A DNA stretch of 64,000 nt, taken from Girardinichthys multiradiatus. Its lineage: Eukaryota; Chordata; Actinopteri; Cyprinodontiformes; Goodeidae. Every line of letters starts with the position of its first letter. Within the stretch, counting starts at the first letter, position 1. The stretch lies in assembly GCF_021462225.1 (NCBI RefSeq), contig NC_061801.1, positions 11,280,125 to 11,344,124 on the forward strand, in the 5' to 3' direction. Shown one piece after another: positions 13,006 through 24,300 of the stretch. A program made the translations under genes and the position numbers. Under the pieces are notes generated by a model. The model was not told the origin of the DNA. It did not search any database and saw only the letters and a program-made list of their open reading frames with translations.

Positions 13006-13145
13006 TTTTGTTTGTGTGTTGCCCTGTGATGGAATGGTGACCTGTCCAGGGTGTACCCCGCCTCTCGCCCATAGACTGCTGGAGATAGGCACCACCTTCC
13101 CCACGACCCACTATGGAATAAGCGGTAGAAAATGACTGACTGACT
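13006..13145 (+). repeat. 3' part of tRNA-derived SINE
   Basis: Near-identical to the last third of the complete SINE at 31625-31986: gacctgtccagggtgtaccc, then the catagactgctggagatagg segment, and a tail of tgac repeats at about 13132-13145. It is 5' truncated, as is usual for retroposed copies. Confidence 0.8.
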
Positions 13146-14054
13146 GTTTGGATTTTTCATCCATTTCTTAGAGCTAGGCATTGCACTGTCCTGTTTTCTT
13201 GCACCACAGCCGCCGTTGTCTTTGCTGTCTCCGGCTGCAGACTCTGACCTTGTTTCCTGATTAGATGCTGCTCCCACTCTCTTCCTCTTATCACAAATAC
13301 AACATTGATGGATGGCTGTAAGTAGCTGCTCTGCTGTTAGGGACTAGAGGTCAAGGCACCAGTTACACTAACGTAATGTTATTTGTTTTTACTGACTTAA
13401 TGCTTATTTCAGCTCATTAACAACACCTGCAATGAGCTGGAAAAGGCAGTTCTCTTAATAAGCATCATGTGAAGAAGGAATCCTACATTTACATAAGTAT
13501 TTATTTATCACCCACTCTATGTGCACAAGTCATTGCATTTGAAGATTAGAGAAACCAAGCAAGACATGCACAAATATCTGCCAGCTAATTCACATTATGC
13601 AGCCTTTTGCCCACAGGTTATGAAGGATTAGGACTGATTTCGTACCTAATTGATGCTGCAGAAGGGTTGAGAGAATCAGCCCCGCAGACTCAGGCTATTT
13701 TGGGCTGCTGCTAATAGTTCTTGTCAGGCGTAATTTTTAAGTACTTTAACCAATTCATTGTATAATTAGGTTAGCAAAATTAGCTCATTGCGAAGTCAGT
13801 CAGCAGCCGGTAATGCAATAAAGTTATTAACATTCCAGATTTATGTAACCATTAATGTAGAGGTAATCTGTCTTTATCAAATGTTTCTTTACTGGTAAAA
13901 AAAGCATAAATTAATATAATTAATCTGTGACTTGTTCTGGTTACCTAAAGATTTTTTTCTTTAGGATTTAAATTAGTTCTGAGGAGAAATAACGTACCGC
14001 TTGTAAAGTCAAATAAAAGCTTATTTACAACTTTATGCAAAATGTTAGAAGCAA
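13146..14054. promoter_or_regulatory. Candidate conserved non-coding region
   Basis: No open frame or repeat is recognised from about 13490 to 14050. Several homeodomain-type cores are visible, such as cctaattgatg near 13647 and ataattaggtt near 13762. Position 5-6 kb upstream of znf703 makes an enhancer plausible. This is inference; conservation was not tested. Confidence 0.3.
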
Positions 14055-15117
14055 AAGCAACTTGTCAAAGGTTGGGTTTGTTCATTCAGACCAAAGCGCA
14101 GCGACGGGAGAGAAGACTTCATGACGAGGCAAACAAAGATTTATTAATATAAAGACTTGGACATAAACTCACAGCAGGAAGGCAGGATAGCAGCAGCACA
14201 TCAAAAACTCCACGTCAAAAACAAAACACTAAACTAAAGACTTGAACGAAACTAGGTTCACTAAGCAGGGACAAGACGAAGCATGAAGACAATTTTACAA
14301 AACCAGCATCGAACACAGAAACAAGACTAACTAATATACCGAGGGATAACAAAGGGCAGGTAATCAAAGAAACAAGGAACAGGTGTGACATGGAAGCAGG
14401 GAGGCAGAGGGAGCAGGTGAACCTAATAAAACTAAAGCATGAGGAAAGGGACTAAATGACAAGACAGTGAGCAGACCTAAATAAAACTATAGACCAAGAA
14501 ACATTAAAGCATAAGAATCAAGAATAAACATGAACTGAAGGAAACTGAGAAACTGGAGGGAACACAAAAACCTAAGAACTTAGCAAAATAGAAACCATAA
14601 GGAAACCCTGACTACAAAAGTAAACAAACCTAAAGCAACACTGATAGAACAAACGGAGAATGAATCAGAGGAAATGAGGACTAGAATAAAAGTAAACAAT
14701 AACTAAAGCTAACCTATAAAGGAGGGACTGGAGAACAAAAATGAACCAGAGGAAACAAAGCTAAGAGGGACTGGAGAATAAAGGGGATTTTTGAGTAATA
14801 AATAACTAAAAGAGGAAAACAAATGACGAGAGGAGTAACGGAAAATAAACTAATAAATAGGAGAGTGGAAGGGAACTGTAATAAATAATAATAATAATAA
14901 TAATAATAATAAGGAAACCATTCTAAGAAAATAAACAGGAAAGCAACGCCAAGGGAACTAGGAGCGAGAGGAGAACACACTGGGGGCAGAAGAAAACCAA
15001 AACTGTCAGAAAACCACAAATAACATGAATACAAAACACAAACAAGAAACATCTAGCTAAAAGTAAACAAAACACAAAACCAAAAACAAAATCCAAAATG
15101 TGCAAACCCTGACACAA
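14055..15117 (-). repeat. Interspersed repeat-like block with AAT microsatellite
   Basis: A purine-rich block on the + strand (pyrimidine-rich on the minus strand) without coding features. It contains an (AAT)n run at about 14883-14911 and begins and ends abruptly. Its composition resembles the pyrimidine-rich start of the insert at about 35718-36785. I cannot assign a family. Confidence 0.35.
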
Positions 15118-15149
15118 CTTTTACACACAAAATTGGACTTTAATGGGTT

Positions 15150-16605
15150 TAGTGTCTTCCAAACATTTATACCCCTTAAACTTTTTTGCATTTTGTCAGA
15201 TTACAGTCATAAATCTCAATGTATGTTTTATATTTTATGTGACACACCAACACAAAGTAGCATATGATACATGTTTTTTTTTTTTTTTTTTTACAAATAA
15301 CATTTTATAGAGTGGTGTCCAAATAGTTAAATCCCAAAATTATTCATGCAGATTTCAAAATGGAAAATAATTAAACCCTTCTTATAATTGCTGTCAAGCT
15401 TTCTGTGTGTTTCCTGATATTTTGATGAATTATCATTGGTGATGAGTTCCAGGCCTTTGAGGTTTAGGCCTCTTTGCCATCACCCTAATCTTTAGTTTCC
15501 TCTCCAGATTTTCTATCAGATTCATGTCAGGCCTCTGGCTGGGGTGCTCCAAATTTTTTATATTACTTCCAGCCAGACAAAACGTGTTGGTCAACTTAAA
15601 AGATTACCTTAAATCAAAGTTTGCCATAGTTCTGAATAATTTTGGGCTTAACTACAGTTCATTTGTTTAGTCCCCCTGTGAGTCAAAACTTTATAACTCC
15701 TGTAGAACCACCTTTTTTCTGCAGTTACTGCTTAGGATCTTTGGGGATTATCTCAACCACCTTTGCTCATTCTTTGGAAAATAGCTCAGATTGATTGATG
15801 GACAATCAGTCAAATAGGATGGAAAGCCTGTGTAAATATAAATTTGCATGTCTTGCCACAGATTTTCAATTTAATTGAGGCCTGGACTTTGACTTTGAGT
15901 CATTCTAACACATAAATACAATGCACTTTAATCTTAACCATGCCATTGTAGCTCAGGCTATATGTTTAGGACTGTTGTCCGGTTGGACAGTAAAACTTCC
16001 CACTGGACTAAAATCTTGTTAAGCCTCCAACTTGTTTTCTTCCAGGATTTCTCTGTATTTGGCTTCATTAATCTTCCAACCCACTCTGATCAGCTTTCTT
16101 TCCTTGAAGGAAAACATCCCCACAGCACGATACTGCTACCACAATGTTTCACTGAGGAGTTTCTGTGTTTAGGATGATGTGTAGTGTTTTCTGTCACACA
16201 GTATTTAACAAGTAGGTCAAAAAGGGTTGCTTTTAATCTCTTTGGACAAGTGCACCTTCTTTCACATGTTTACTATGTCCCTTGCATCAGTGGTCTGCAA
16301 TGCTGCTCTGAGGACGGACCGAGGTTTAGTCCTGCATATTTTAGAAGTGTCCTTGCATGAGCACACTCAATTAGAAATAATTGCATTATGTCCTCAGCAT
16401 GGCGTCAAGTGCTGCAGAAGACTGTTAACAGTTTTTATCCAAATCAGGTGTTTGGGAACAGAGAAACTATTTAAAGGACAGTGGAGTCTGAGGATCAGAG
16501 TTCTGGACCACGGCCCTACATGGCTTGTAGCAAACTGCAGATGTGACTTCTTCTGGCTTTATTTCTAGCCACTCCGGGCCTGCTTTACCTGTTTGGTTGT
16601 CACTG
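15150..16605 (-). mobile_element. Antisense Tc1 relic interrupted by a MITE
   Basis: From about 15680 to 16287 and again from 16514 to 16605 the sequence is the antisense of a common fish Tc1 transposase (for example the catccccacagcac region near 16115, antisense of the segment before the 'KHGGG' box). The 15150-15560 part looks like its terminal region. A T-run lies at 15275-15292. Two blocks of one gene separated by 226 bp at 16288-16513 indicate a later insertion. Confidence 0.65.
16288..16513. mobile_element. Small MITE inside the Tc1 relic
   Basis: Begins cagtggtc and ends gaccacgg, imperfect inverted ends, and splits the Tc1 coding sequence exactly where it continues on the other side. 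Flanks ccttgcat and ccctacat agree at 6 of 8 bases, compatible with a decayed 8-bp hAT duplication. No coding capacity. Confidence 0.6.
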
Positions 16606-17469
16606 TGTTTCTAGTAACACATCGGTAGAATTTTACATTTATACCCATAGATTTCCACACAGTAACAACAGATTTGTGTAGAAGATGAGGTGAAAATGAA
16701 ATGTTTTATTCCGTATGTTTAGAGTTTAAACAGACAAGAAAACAAAACAGAGGCTACAGCTCACATTCTGAACTTGAACACAACTACTGTAACCGTTTGT
16801 AATAAAATATGAGCATCTGGTCTTGTAAACTTTATTGGTGTTTGCCCATCAAGCACCCGATCTGCTCGATGAAAACACTGCGAGATGACTCATGTGACTT
16901 GTTTCCAAAGCTCACTGTGTTCTCTGCACAGTTAGGTTCACAAAGAAGCTTTTTTGTTTACTAGAAGGGTTGTGTACTGAATCAGAACACACTCAATGTA
17001 CTGGTAAACTTATCTGCATTCCCCCTCCCCTTTGATATGCATTATATAATGAAAAGGTTTGTTTCCAAAAGATATCGGACGTAAGTTGGTTTTATCAAGT
17101 GATATTTGATTGACACACAACATTATGATCCACCAGCTTTGACATTCAAATATGGCTTTCCTGATTTCCTAGAATAAGATGTTTCTGTGTAAACTACAGC
17201 CTCTGGTGTAGCATGTTTTGCTGGTTAGTAATGCCAGAGCTCGATTCACTTTTTCATCTTTTGTCCTAAAACCACTGCCATATTGGGCTGGTATTACCAG
17301 GACAATGCTTAACAGATCAAATGGTTATTTCATTAAATATTAAATAGCATAGACATCCTGATTGCACAACATTGAATACCCCAAGAATAAGCAATTATAG
17401 TACTAATACAGTGAATCAACAGGTTTACCAGCTATTTAATGCTTTCCAGTCAGGTGTTTGACCACACCA
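16606..17469. other. Intergenic, nothing recognised
   Basis: AT-rich sequence without recognised genes or repeats. Confidence 0.4.
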
Positions 17470-18660
17470 GAACACTAAGACTGGATTTGTAAAGGTTTTG
17501 AATGACATTTGTCTTAATGGTGATGCATAAGAAACCTTTGTCTTCGTTTTTACTGGATCTCCGTGATGCGTTTAATGTAGTTGTTCAAAATATCATCACA
17601 TGGGGTACCTCAAGGCTCCATTCTAGGGCTGCTTCTTTTCAACATCTATATGATACCACTACAACAGATTATACAGTACTACAAAATGTCATACAATATG
17701 TATGCTGATGACAAACAACTCTATATTTCTCTCACCACCTTACCATAGTCCACTACCGTTACAGACGCAGTGTGTCTAAAATGCCTATAAACCAAAAATT
17801 GGTCCCAAAAATTTTATGTTAGGAATTAGAACTCAACTAGACCAACTACAGACCATAGAGGCAGCAGAAATCTAGGCGTTGTCATTAATTTTAGGAGCTA
17901 AAAAAATGTATTATTAAATCAGCTGACTGCAACCTTAAAAAGCTGCCAGAAGAAAAGGATTCCTATCAAAACAGGACAGTAAAAAACTGGTGCATGCTTT
18001 AAATTCAGTAGGTTAGATTATTGTAATGGTGTTTTCTTCACGGGTCTCTCTAAAACATCAATCAAGGAGCTGGAGCTCATCCAAAATGCTGCTGGCAGAG
18101 GCCTGACCAGCATCACTAAAGTAGAACACATTACATAATTCCTTAAATCACTGCAGTGGCTTCCTGTTTTTAATAGAATAGGATTTAAACTCTTGTTGAT
18201 GGTCTATAAGGTACTGAGTAGTCTAGTGTCTAAATTCATCACAGAGTTGCTGGTCAGGTATGAACCATGAAAACCCCTCAGGTCATCAGGGACTTCTCCA
18301 ATCTGTGTTTTCAGGACAACAACTGAACAAGGTGAGGCAGCATGTGGTTTCCATGATCTTCAGCTCTGGAACCAACTCCCTGACAACCTGAAATGTGCAG
18401 AAAGTAATAGCTCTTTTTAATAAGGACTGAAAGTATTTTTATTAACTATCCGTGAAGGCCAAAATTTTCTTTATCGTTGTATTTCTATCATCTCTTGGTG
18501 TTTTATTTGTTTAAATTTGCATTTTAACATTAAATTTAATGTAACTCACTATATTTAAATGTATATTTAATTTAGTTTTTGGTGCCTTTCACTTTCCTTT
18601 GTTTTTCCTGTATAAAGCACTTTGAACTACCCTGCATGTGAATCGTGCTAAACAAAACAA
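17470..18660 (+). mobile_element. L2-type LINE relic (3' half of reverse transcriptase)
   Basis: Reverse-transcriptase motifs survive in broken frames: 'GVPQGSILG' at 17602-17628, then the catalytic 'YADD' box at 17701-17712 followed by 'KQLYISL'. Further on come 'LDYCNGVFFTGLSKTSIKELELIQNAA' type residues (about 18010-18100) and 'LQWLPV'. The tail near 18610-18640 reads tataaagcactttgaac, the typical 3' end of these LINEs. Numerous stops and indels make it inactive. Confidence 0.8.
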
Positions 18661-18844
18661 AACCTGCCTAGCCTTACCAGTTACCATTTTTTATATCATC
18701 CATCCATCACTGTCCTTGAAATTTTTTTGCCTGTTTCATGTTGGCACACAGGTTCTGTTTAAGGGATTTCTTGTTTGTACAGGACTGGCTAGTGAAACTG
18801 AGCTTAGCTTTCTAAAAAATTTGTTAATCACAGTTGTGCAACTT

Positions 18845-19230
18845 TGACATGAAGGATCAAAATCCAGACAGAAGGCAGGCAGGTTAAACTAAACAGTTTT
18901 TACTGGAAATGAGGAAAATTAAAAACTTGCTAAAACTAGATTTCAGGGAAAATCCAAAACAACACATCAAGTGACAAACACAAAGACACAGGCTGGTGGC
19001 AACAGAAGGATGATCTATCTAAGACTGAAACAACCAAGAGGTATTTGTGCTGGGGAACTTGATTAATGGAATGCAAGACGGATGCGTAAATGAGCAAATG
19101 AGATAGCTGGGGAGAGCAGGAAGCTAAGACACTGAGGAAAGGTACTGGCTAATTCAGGGAACATATTAAGCAGTAGCAGAAATGCAACTCTAGGAATACA
19201 GTGACACTAAAAATACTACAGATGACAAGT
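18845..19230. repeat. Repeat-like purine-rich block
   Basis: A purine-rich stretch in the style of interspersed repeats (acagaaggcaggcaggttaa near 18868). No coding features and no family assigned. Confidence 0.25.
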
Positions 19231-19613
19231 TAATTTTTGATCTAAACAATGGGGGTACTTACTTTATCACATCAGCCAGGTTGATTTGGGTAGCTGTTTT
19301 CCCTTAAGAAATGCAATTCAAATCTGTTTCCTGGCTATATCTGCCTGTTATTAAAATGTATTAGTTGATCTAAAACCTGTACAGAGGCAATTCTTTATAT
19401 TTATATACAAAAGACATCTTTCTTTCTTTCAAATTATTATAATAAATAAATCAATCAAATGAGTGAGAATGTCACCTCGAACGGCGGTTCTGGCTCCGCC
19501 TTTTACGCGCCGTCTCCCCGCCCAGCTCATTCTTGATGCGGACAGACAGCGGCTGCTGCGCTTCCAAGTGAGCCCGTCTCAACCAGAGAGCCGTAGAAGT
19601 CCGGGCTGAACGC

Positions 19614-19759
19614 ATGCACTGGACTAGTTCTTCTCCTATCTTGGATTTTAAAGTTTTTCACGACTCTATAGAACGACTCTCTACATGTTTTTGGACTTCT
19701 GTTTCTTTCAAGGATCTGTATTTAAAGTTGGATACATGAAGATGCTTTATACCAAGTAG
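19614..19759 (+). promoter_or_regulatory. Two overlapping upstream ORFs in znf703 5' leader
   Basis: An ATG at 19614 opens a 41-codon frame that stops with TGA at 19737-19739. A second ATG at 19736 overlaps that stop (atga) and opens a 7-codon frame ending at TAG 19757-19759. Both lie upstream of the likely znf703 start at 19912, in a GC-richer stretch that looks like the promoter and leader. Whether the mRNA includes both depends on the unmapped transcription start. Confidence 0.5.
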
Positions 19760-19911
19760 CGCACCGGGGAAACGGGTGTCGTTTCTCTGTCCTCCGGGAC
19801 ATTTTGGGACTCCTCCGCTGTCTTCCTGGCTGCTTGGATTACATTTACACAACATCGCATTTAGGGGGAACTATTACGCATCGCTCTCGAAAGCTCTGGC
19901 TTTGTCCCCCA

Positions 19912-22900
19912 ATGAAATATACCCCTTCAGGACTAGCTGCGGATCGAGTTAGTGAGCGGATCGAACTTAGCGAGAGCACCGAGTCTAAGAAGTCTCGCCC
20001 CGGCGCCGCGGTCTCACTGCTGACCCCTCTGGACCCTCTTCGGCAGGCGAAGCGGCTTCCTATCCGACTGATCAAGATGTTGACAGCGCACACTGGACAC
20101 TTGCTCCATCCGGAATATTTGCAGCCTCTAACGTCCGCACCAGTGAGCATCGAGGTATTTATTGACTTTTATGATTTACAGATGGTTGCTTTGAAGTGCA
20201 GCCTGTGGTTTTGCAGCGGCGATGGGAGAATTAAGATGACCCAGTTGGAGGAAATTGAGAAATAGTTTTTTGGTAATTGAGTTATTGTAAAACACTTAAA
20301 ATAGCATCCGTGGTTTTTAGGATGAAAGGAAGTTTATACATATTGAAAGTAAATAAAACTCACCAGATTAGGCTTTCTGTTGTTCTGCATCTGATGCAAA
20401 TCCACTTTTCACTCCAAACACTGGACGTCAATTTAACCTTTTTGTCTTTACTTAGTCCGGTGAAAAAACGTCGTAAACGGGATATTCTTAGCCCAAAGCC
20501 CCTGTCCAAATATCGCCCAAGCATAGATAGACCCTTTGATCAATCCCATCCACCTTTCAACTGCATTTGAACGCCAGCAGACGTCTTTATGTCGACGTCT
20601 ATTCTCTTTCAACTACATTTTCAGATTGTTTAGATGAAAGGCAAAGTCTTTTCTATGTCATTTCAATTAAATGTTTCTTGGGCGAGGGAGTCTCTTGGGT
20701 AGTGTTGAAACAAAATAATCATCACGGCCAGGGCTGGATTCAAGAGGATGTGGGCCCCTGGGCAACATCCAGTTTTGGTGCCCTACACACACAAAAGTGT
20801 ATTTTACACATACAAGTTACATTAGTTTGATCAACTTCAGGGTTTTTTTTTTTTTTTTTTTTTTTTGCTTGTGTCCAGATGGAGACAGAGTTTTTCCAAA
20901 AAAGATCATTGTTGTCCTTTCTAAAACGTTTGTCATACACATGGAATCATGTCTTGAAATGTTGTACCTGTGCCAGGCCTGTACGTGTAACGGCAAAAAA
21001 AAAAAAACAAAAAACACACAGCATGTGCTAAAAGACTGCTGTTGTTGTGACATCATTATTTTCAAAGCGTTACACATTGGCTATCTACATGAACATTTCA
21101 CAAAACACCTCATAGGGATCTTGGTTTGTACTTCTTTGGAAAATTATACAATTCAGCACCTGCAATATATTTATTCATATAAAAAAAGACATATAACTTG
21201 GGGCCCCCAAAACCTCAGAGTCCAGAGTGATTGCCCCAGTAAGTTTTTGCTAAAGTCCAGACCAGATCACAGCTTTACTCAGTCAGCAGAGAAGTCTTCA
21301 AATGTCAGTTTATGTTTTACCAAAAACGAAAGAGCAGATATATTCTGCTCAGAAATGTACGACAATAAGAAGCAATGTTTTACATGATACTAAAGCTGTC
21401 TTACTCATAATACAACAAATCTTTTGCTTTTTTATAGCTGGATGCTAAGAAGAGTCCACTGGCCTTGCTGGCTCAGACCTGCTCTCAGATTGGTAAACCG
21501 GACCCTCCATCCTCCTCCAAGCTTGGCTCCTCCTCCAGCACTGGGGACAAGGAGCCCAGCAGTCGGTCATCGGCCTCCAGCCTGAAGCTAGGGGAGCGCC
21601 CTACTCCTGAGGACAAATCCAGCTTTAAACCCTACAACAAAAGCAGTGTAGAATGTCGCAGGGATGGTGTTACCAACAGCTCCAGCAGTGATAAAGCTGG
21701 ATTCAGGGTACCAAGCAGCAGTAGCTTAACTACTAATGGGAATTCAACCAGTGGCCAGCAGTCCTACCCATCCCACACTTCTTCACCTGGCTCCAGAGGC
21801 AGCAGCACTCCACCAGGACAGGCTCAGCAGCAGTATCATAAACAGAGCCAGTCTCCTGGTAGACAGCCAGCTTCACAGTCCCAAACTCTTAGCGCTGAAC
21901 CTGGACGCGAGCAGAGCAGTCCTACCAGCACTTCCAGTAATAATAATAGTAATCCAAAAAAAGACAGTGATTTAAACAAGGCCAGCTCAGACAGTCCGCA
22001 GCACGCGAACTCCAGCCACGTTCGGGCAAGCACAAACTGCAGCAACAGCAGCTCTGATGGGGGTTCCAACCACGACGGTGGAAGAGCCGAGACCACCCAG
22101 CCTAACCTCGGACCTGGACATATTACGCCCATTTCTCCTTATAAAAACAGCCAGCCACTCTTCCCCCTGCCCTCTTCTAATATGGGCTATCACGGATCGG
22201 TCATGGGGGGTTACGCAGGCTACCCATCCCAGTTCATTCCAGGGTTGGACCCGTCCAAATCGAGCCTCAGCATGGGAGGAAAACACACGAGTTCCAGCCC
22301 TCTGACAGGTGCCTCCCCTCCCTCCTTCATGCAGGGCCTTTGCAGGGACCCTTACTGTCTAAGCTACCCTGGTATGTCTCATCTCGGCAGTAGCAACTGC
22401 AATTCCTGCATCCATGACCCTTCCTCCACACTAAAATCAAGCTATCCTATGGTGTACCCCTCCCACCCTCTTCACTCCCTCCACCAAAGCTCCTTGTCAT
22501 CCAGTGTGTCCCCCTCCCTGTCTCATCCTCTTTATACATATGGCTTTATGCTCTCCAATGACCCCCTTCCCCATGCCTGCAACTGGGTGTCAGCTGGAGG
22601 GCCGTGTGACAAGCGTTTCACCACCTCAGATGAACTCCTGGCTCACCTTCGCACCCACACGGCTCTGCCTGTGGGGATGGACAGTAAGCTGCTCTCCGTT
22701 TCCTCGTCTGGACCTGCATCCTGCCACTTACACCTCCCACACCAAAGCAGCCCAGGCTCTCTTCCCAGCTCTCTTTCGCTCAGGGCTCCCCCCAGCCTGG
22801 GTTTAGCTCGCTATCACCCATACAGTAAGGTCCATCTCCCCTCTGGGCCTTCCTCCATCTCCCTGCACTCTCTGCCCACCACAGGCCCATACTATCCTCA

Positions 22901-22955
22901 TTACACTCTCTATAGTCAGAGACTTGGATCTGCATCAGCTCTTGGATACCAATAG
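19912..22955 (+). CDS. znf703: Zinc finger protein 703 (NET-family transcriptional co-repressor)
   Basis: Nuclear co-repressor of the Elbow/Noc/Nlz family, which acts in segmentation and patterning and recruits Groucho/TLE and histone deacetylases. Coding exons are 19912-20154 (81 codons) and 21438-22955 (505 codons), joined by a phase-0 intron with GT/AG ends. ATG 19912 is the first ATG in frame. Visible landmarks: the conserved 'DPLRQAKRLPIR' stretch (about residues 40-52), the Sp motif 'SPLALLAQTC' (87-96), the 'FKPY' motif (144-147), a Ser/Asn-rich middle, and one atypical C2H2 finger with Cys462, Cys471, His484 and His488 (eight residues between the cysteines). The protein ends 'SASALGYQ'. 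At 586 residues it is close to the mammalian protein. 'HTGHLLHPEYLQPL' and 'YAGYPSQFIPGLDPSKS' favour ZNF703 over its paralogue ZNF503. The domain order and complete frame make the call strong. Confidence 0.93.
20729..21245. repeat. Probable decayed DNA transposon in znf703 intron 1
   Basis: The intron segment starts cagggctgg and carries gtgggcccctgggcaac near 20750, with ggggccccc and attgcccca near 21200-21238. This resembles fish hAT elements with mirrored 'gccccaggg' ends. No target duplication is evident. A run of 22 T lies near 20841-20866. Confidence 0.3.
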
Positions 22956-24300
22956 AACACCATGTACTTACGTGTTTCTCTAAATAGTTTGACATTTTGG
23001 GAATTATTCATGTTTGCTTTCTTGCAGAGAGCTTGGTGAGAAGTGTAAAACAGGTCCCATGCACCTCTTAAAAAATGAACCTATGGCCAATTAGCTTAGC
23101 TATTCACACCAGTTGGAAAAGTTGTTACCAAAGCCATCCTGGCTTCATCTGCCACCATTTCTAAAGCTCACATTAAATGTTGTGTGATAGGACTCAACAT
23201 TATAGCAGGAACCTTTAATTTTCTCATAACTTTGGCAAGCAGCTGTGAAGCAACTGACCGGCGCTCCAGCTAGCATATAATCGAACTTGACTTGTAAAAT
23301 GGCTCATTTCTGTTTATTTTACCCATTTCTTTCTGATTAAAAATGTATTCCATGTGTTTGGCAGTTCTAAGCTGTATCTAAGGTGTGAATTTGTTTCCTC
23401 TTTACATAGTCAGGCTAGCTGTTTGCTTCTGTTTGAGCTAAGCTAACTGGTTGCAGCTTTGTAATTGGCAGGAAAACAACACCTTGCTCTGACAGAAAGT
23501 TAACAATTACATTCCCCAAAATGTTTTACTGTTACTTTAAGATTCATTGTGGCAACTTGCTGCTTCTGAATTCAGAAAAAAAACATGGAGACATTGTTTT
23601 ATACTTAGAAGCATCTTCACTCTTTGTTTAAAGTTTTTTTTTTTACAAGATTTCTTAAAAAGCTCCCCCTAAATTCAGAGGGCACGTAGACCTTCTGTTT
23701 TTGCACATTGCAAGAGACTTGACTGCCCTGAGGTTATCTACCGCCCTGTGCTATTTTGAAAATTGATGGTTGTGCATAAAAGCTCTTAACCATTGAGCAT
23801 TTTCTCAGCAAACGGTCATGGTTAAGTAAAGAAAAAAGCTACTTTGAGAGGGATGGCTGTTGGCTGCGGCCTCTGACCTCAGTTGCCTTCTCCCTGCAGG
23901 AGATGCATGAGAGCTTGAAACAGCATAACCATTTAACTGGCCCAATGTCTGTGATGATTTGCTTTGGTTCTTCCTGCTTCCTCCTGCTGATGTGTATTTA
24001 TTTCCAACAGGATCCCTGGCTTTAAAACTTTCTATATATTCTCCTTTTACCTTTTTTAATGTGAGCTGACATTTTGGAAACCAGGACAGGTGTTAAAACT
24101 GTGTCTTAACACTTTTTATTGAATGAATGTTAAAATCACATCTTATTCTCAGCTTTTTGATTGTTTTTTTCTTTCCACAGCAAAATGAATAAAACTGAGA
24201 TGTGATATTTTTTTGTAATATTGAAACCCCCTGTGGGGTGATGCAGTGAGATGGAAGCTCATATTTTGGTAAATAAATCACACTGAAGTCGTGTATTCTG
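22956..24300 (+). other. Presumed znf703 3' untranslated region
   Basis: No further coding sequence after the stop at 22953-22955. A canonical AATAAA lies at 24272-24277, followed within 30 bases by a GT-rich stretch, which together suggest cleavage at about 24295. This gives a 3'UTR of about 1.3 kb. There are no recognised repeats inside. Confidence 0.55.
24272..24277 (+). terminator. Polyadenylation signal, znf703
   Basis: AATAAA hexamer followed by tgttgttttc-type GT-rich sequence at about 24300. Confidence 0.55.

Noticed and set aside
14714..15117. Hydrophobic minus-strand frames at 14.7-15.1 kb as a membrane protein
   Set aside because: Their Phe/Leu/Tyr content comes from pyrimidine-rich and AAT repeat DNA, not from a recognisable protein.
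19845..20150. 101-codon minus-strand frame across znf703 exon 1
   Set aside because: It is the antisense shadow of a GC-rich coding exon, with no recognisable protein.
20797..21387. 196-codon plus-strand frame in znf703 intron 1
   Set aside because: It begins at a poly-T run read as poly-Phe, sits in repeat-like DNA and shows no domain; the intron borders are well supported by family comparison.
21836..22286. Minus-strand frames of 98-99 codons and plus-strand alternative frames inside znf703 exon 2
   Set aside because: They overlap a strongly conserved coding exon and their translations match nothing.
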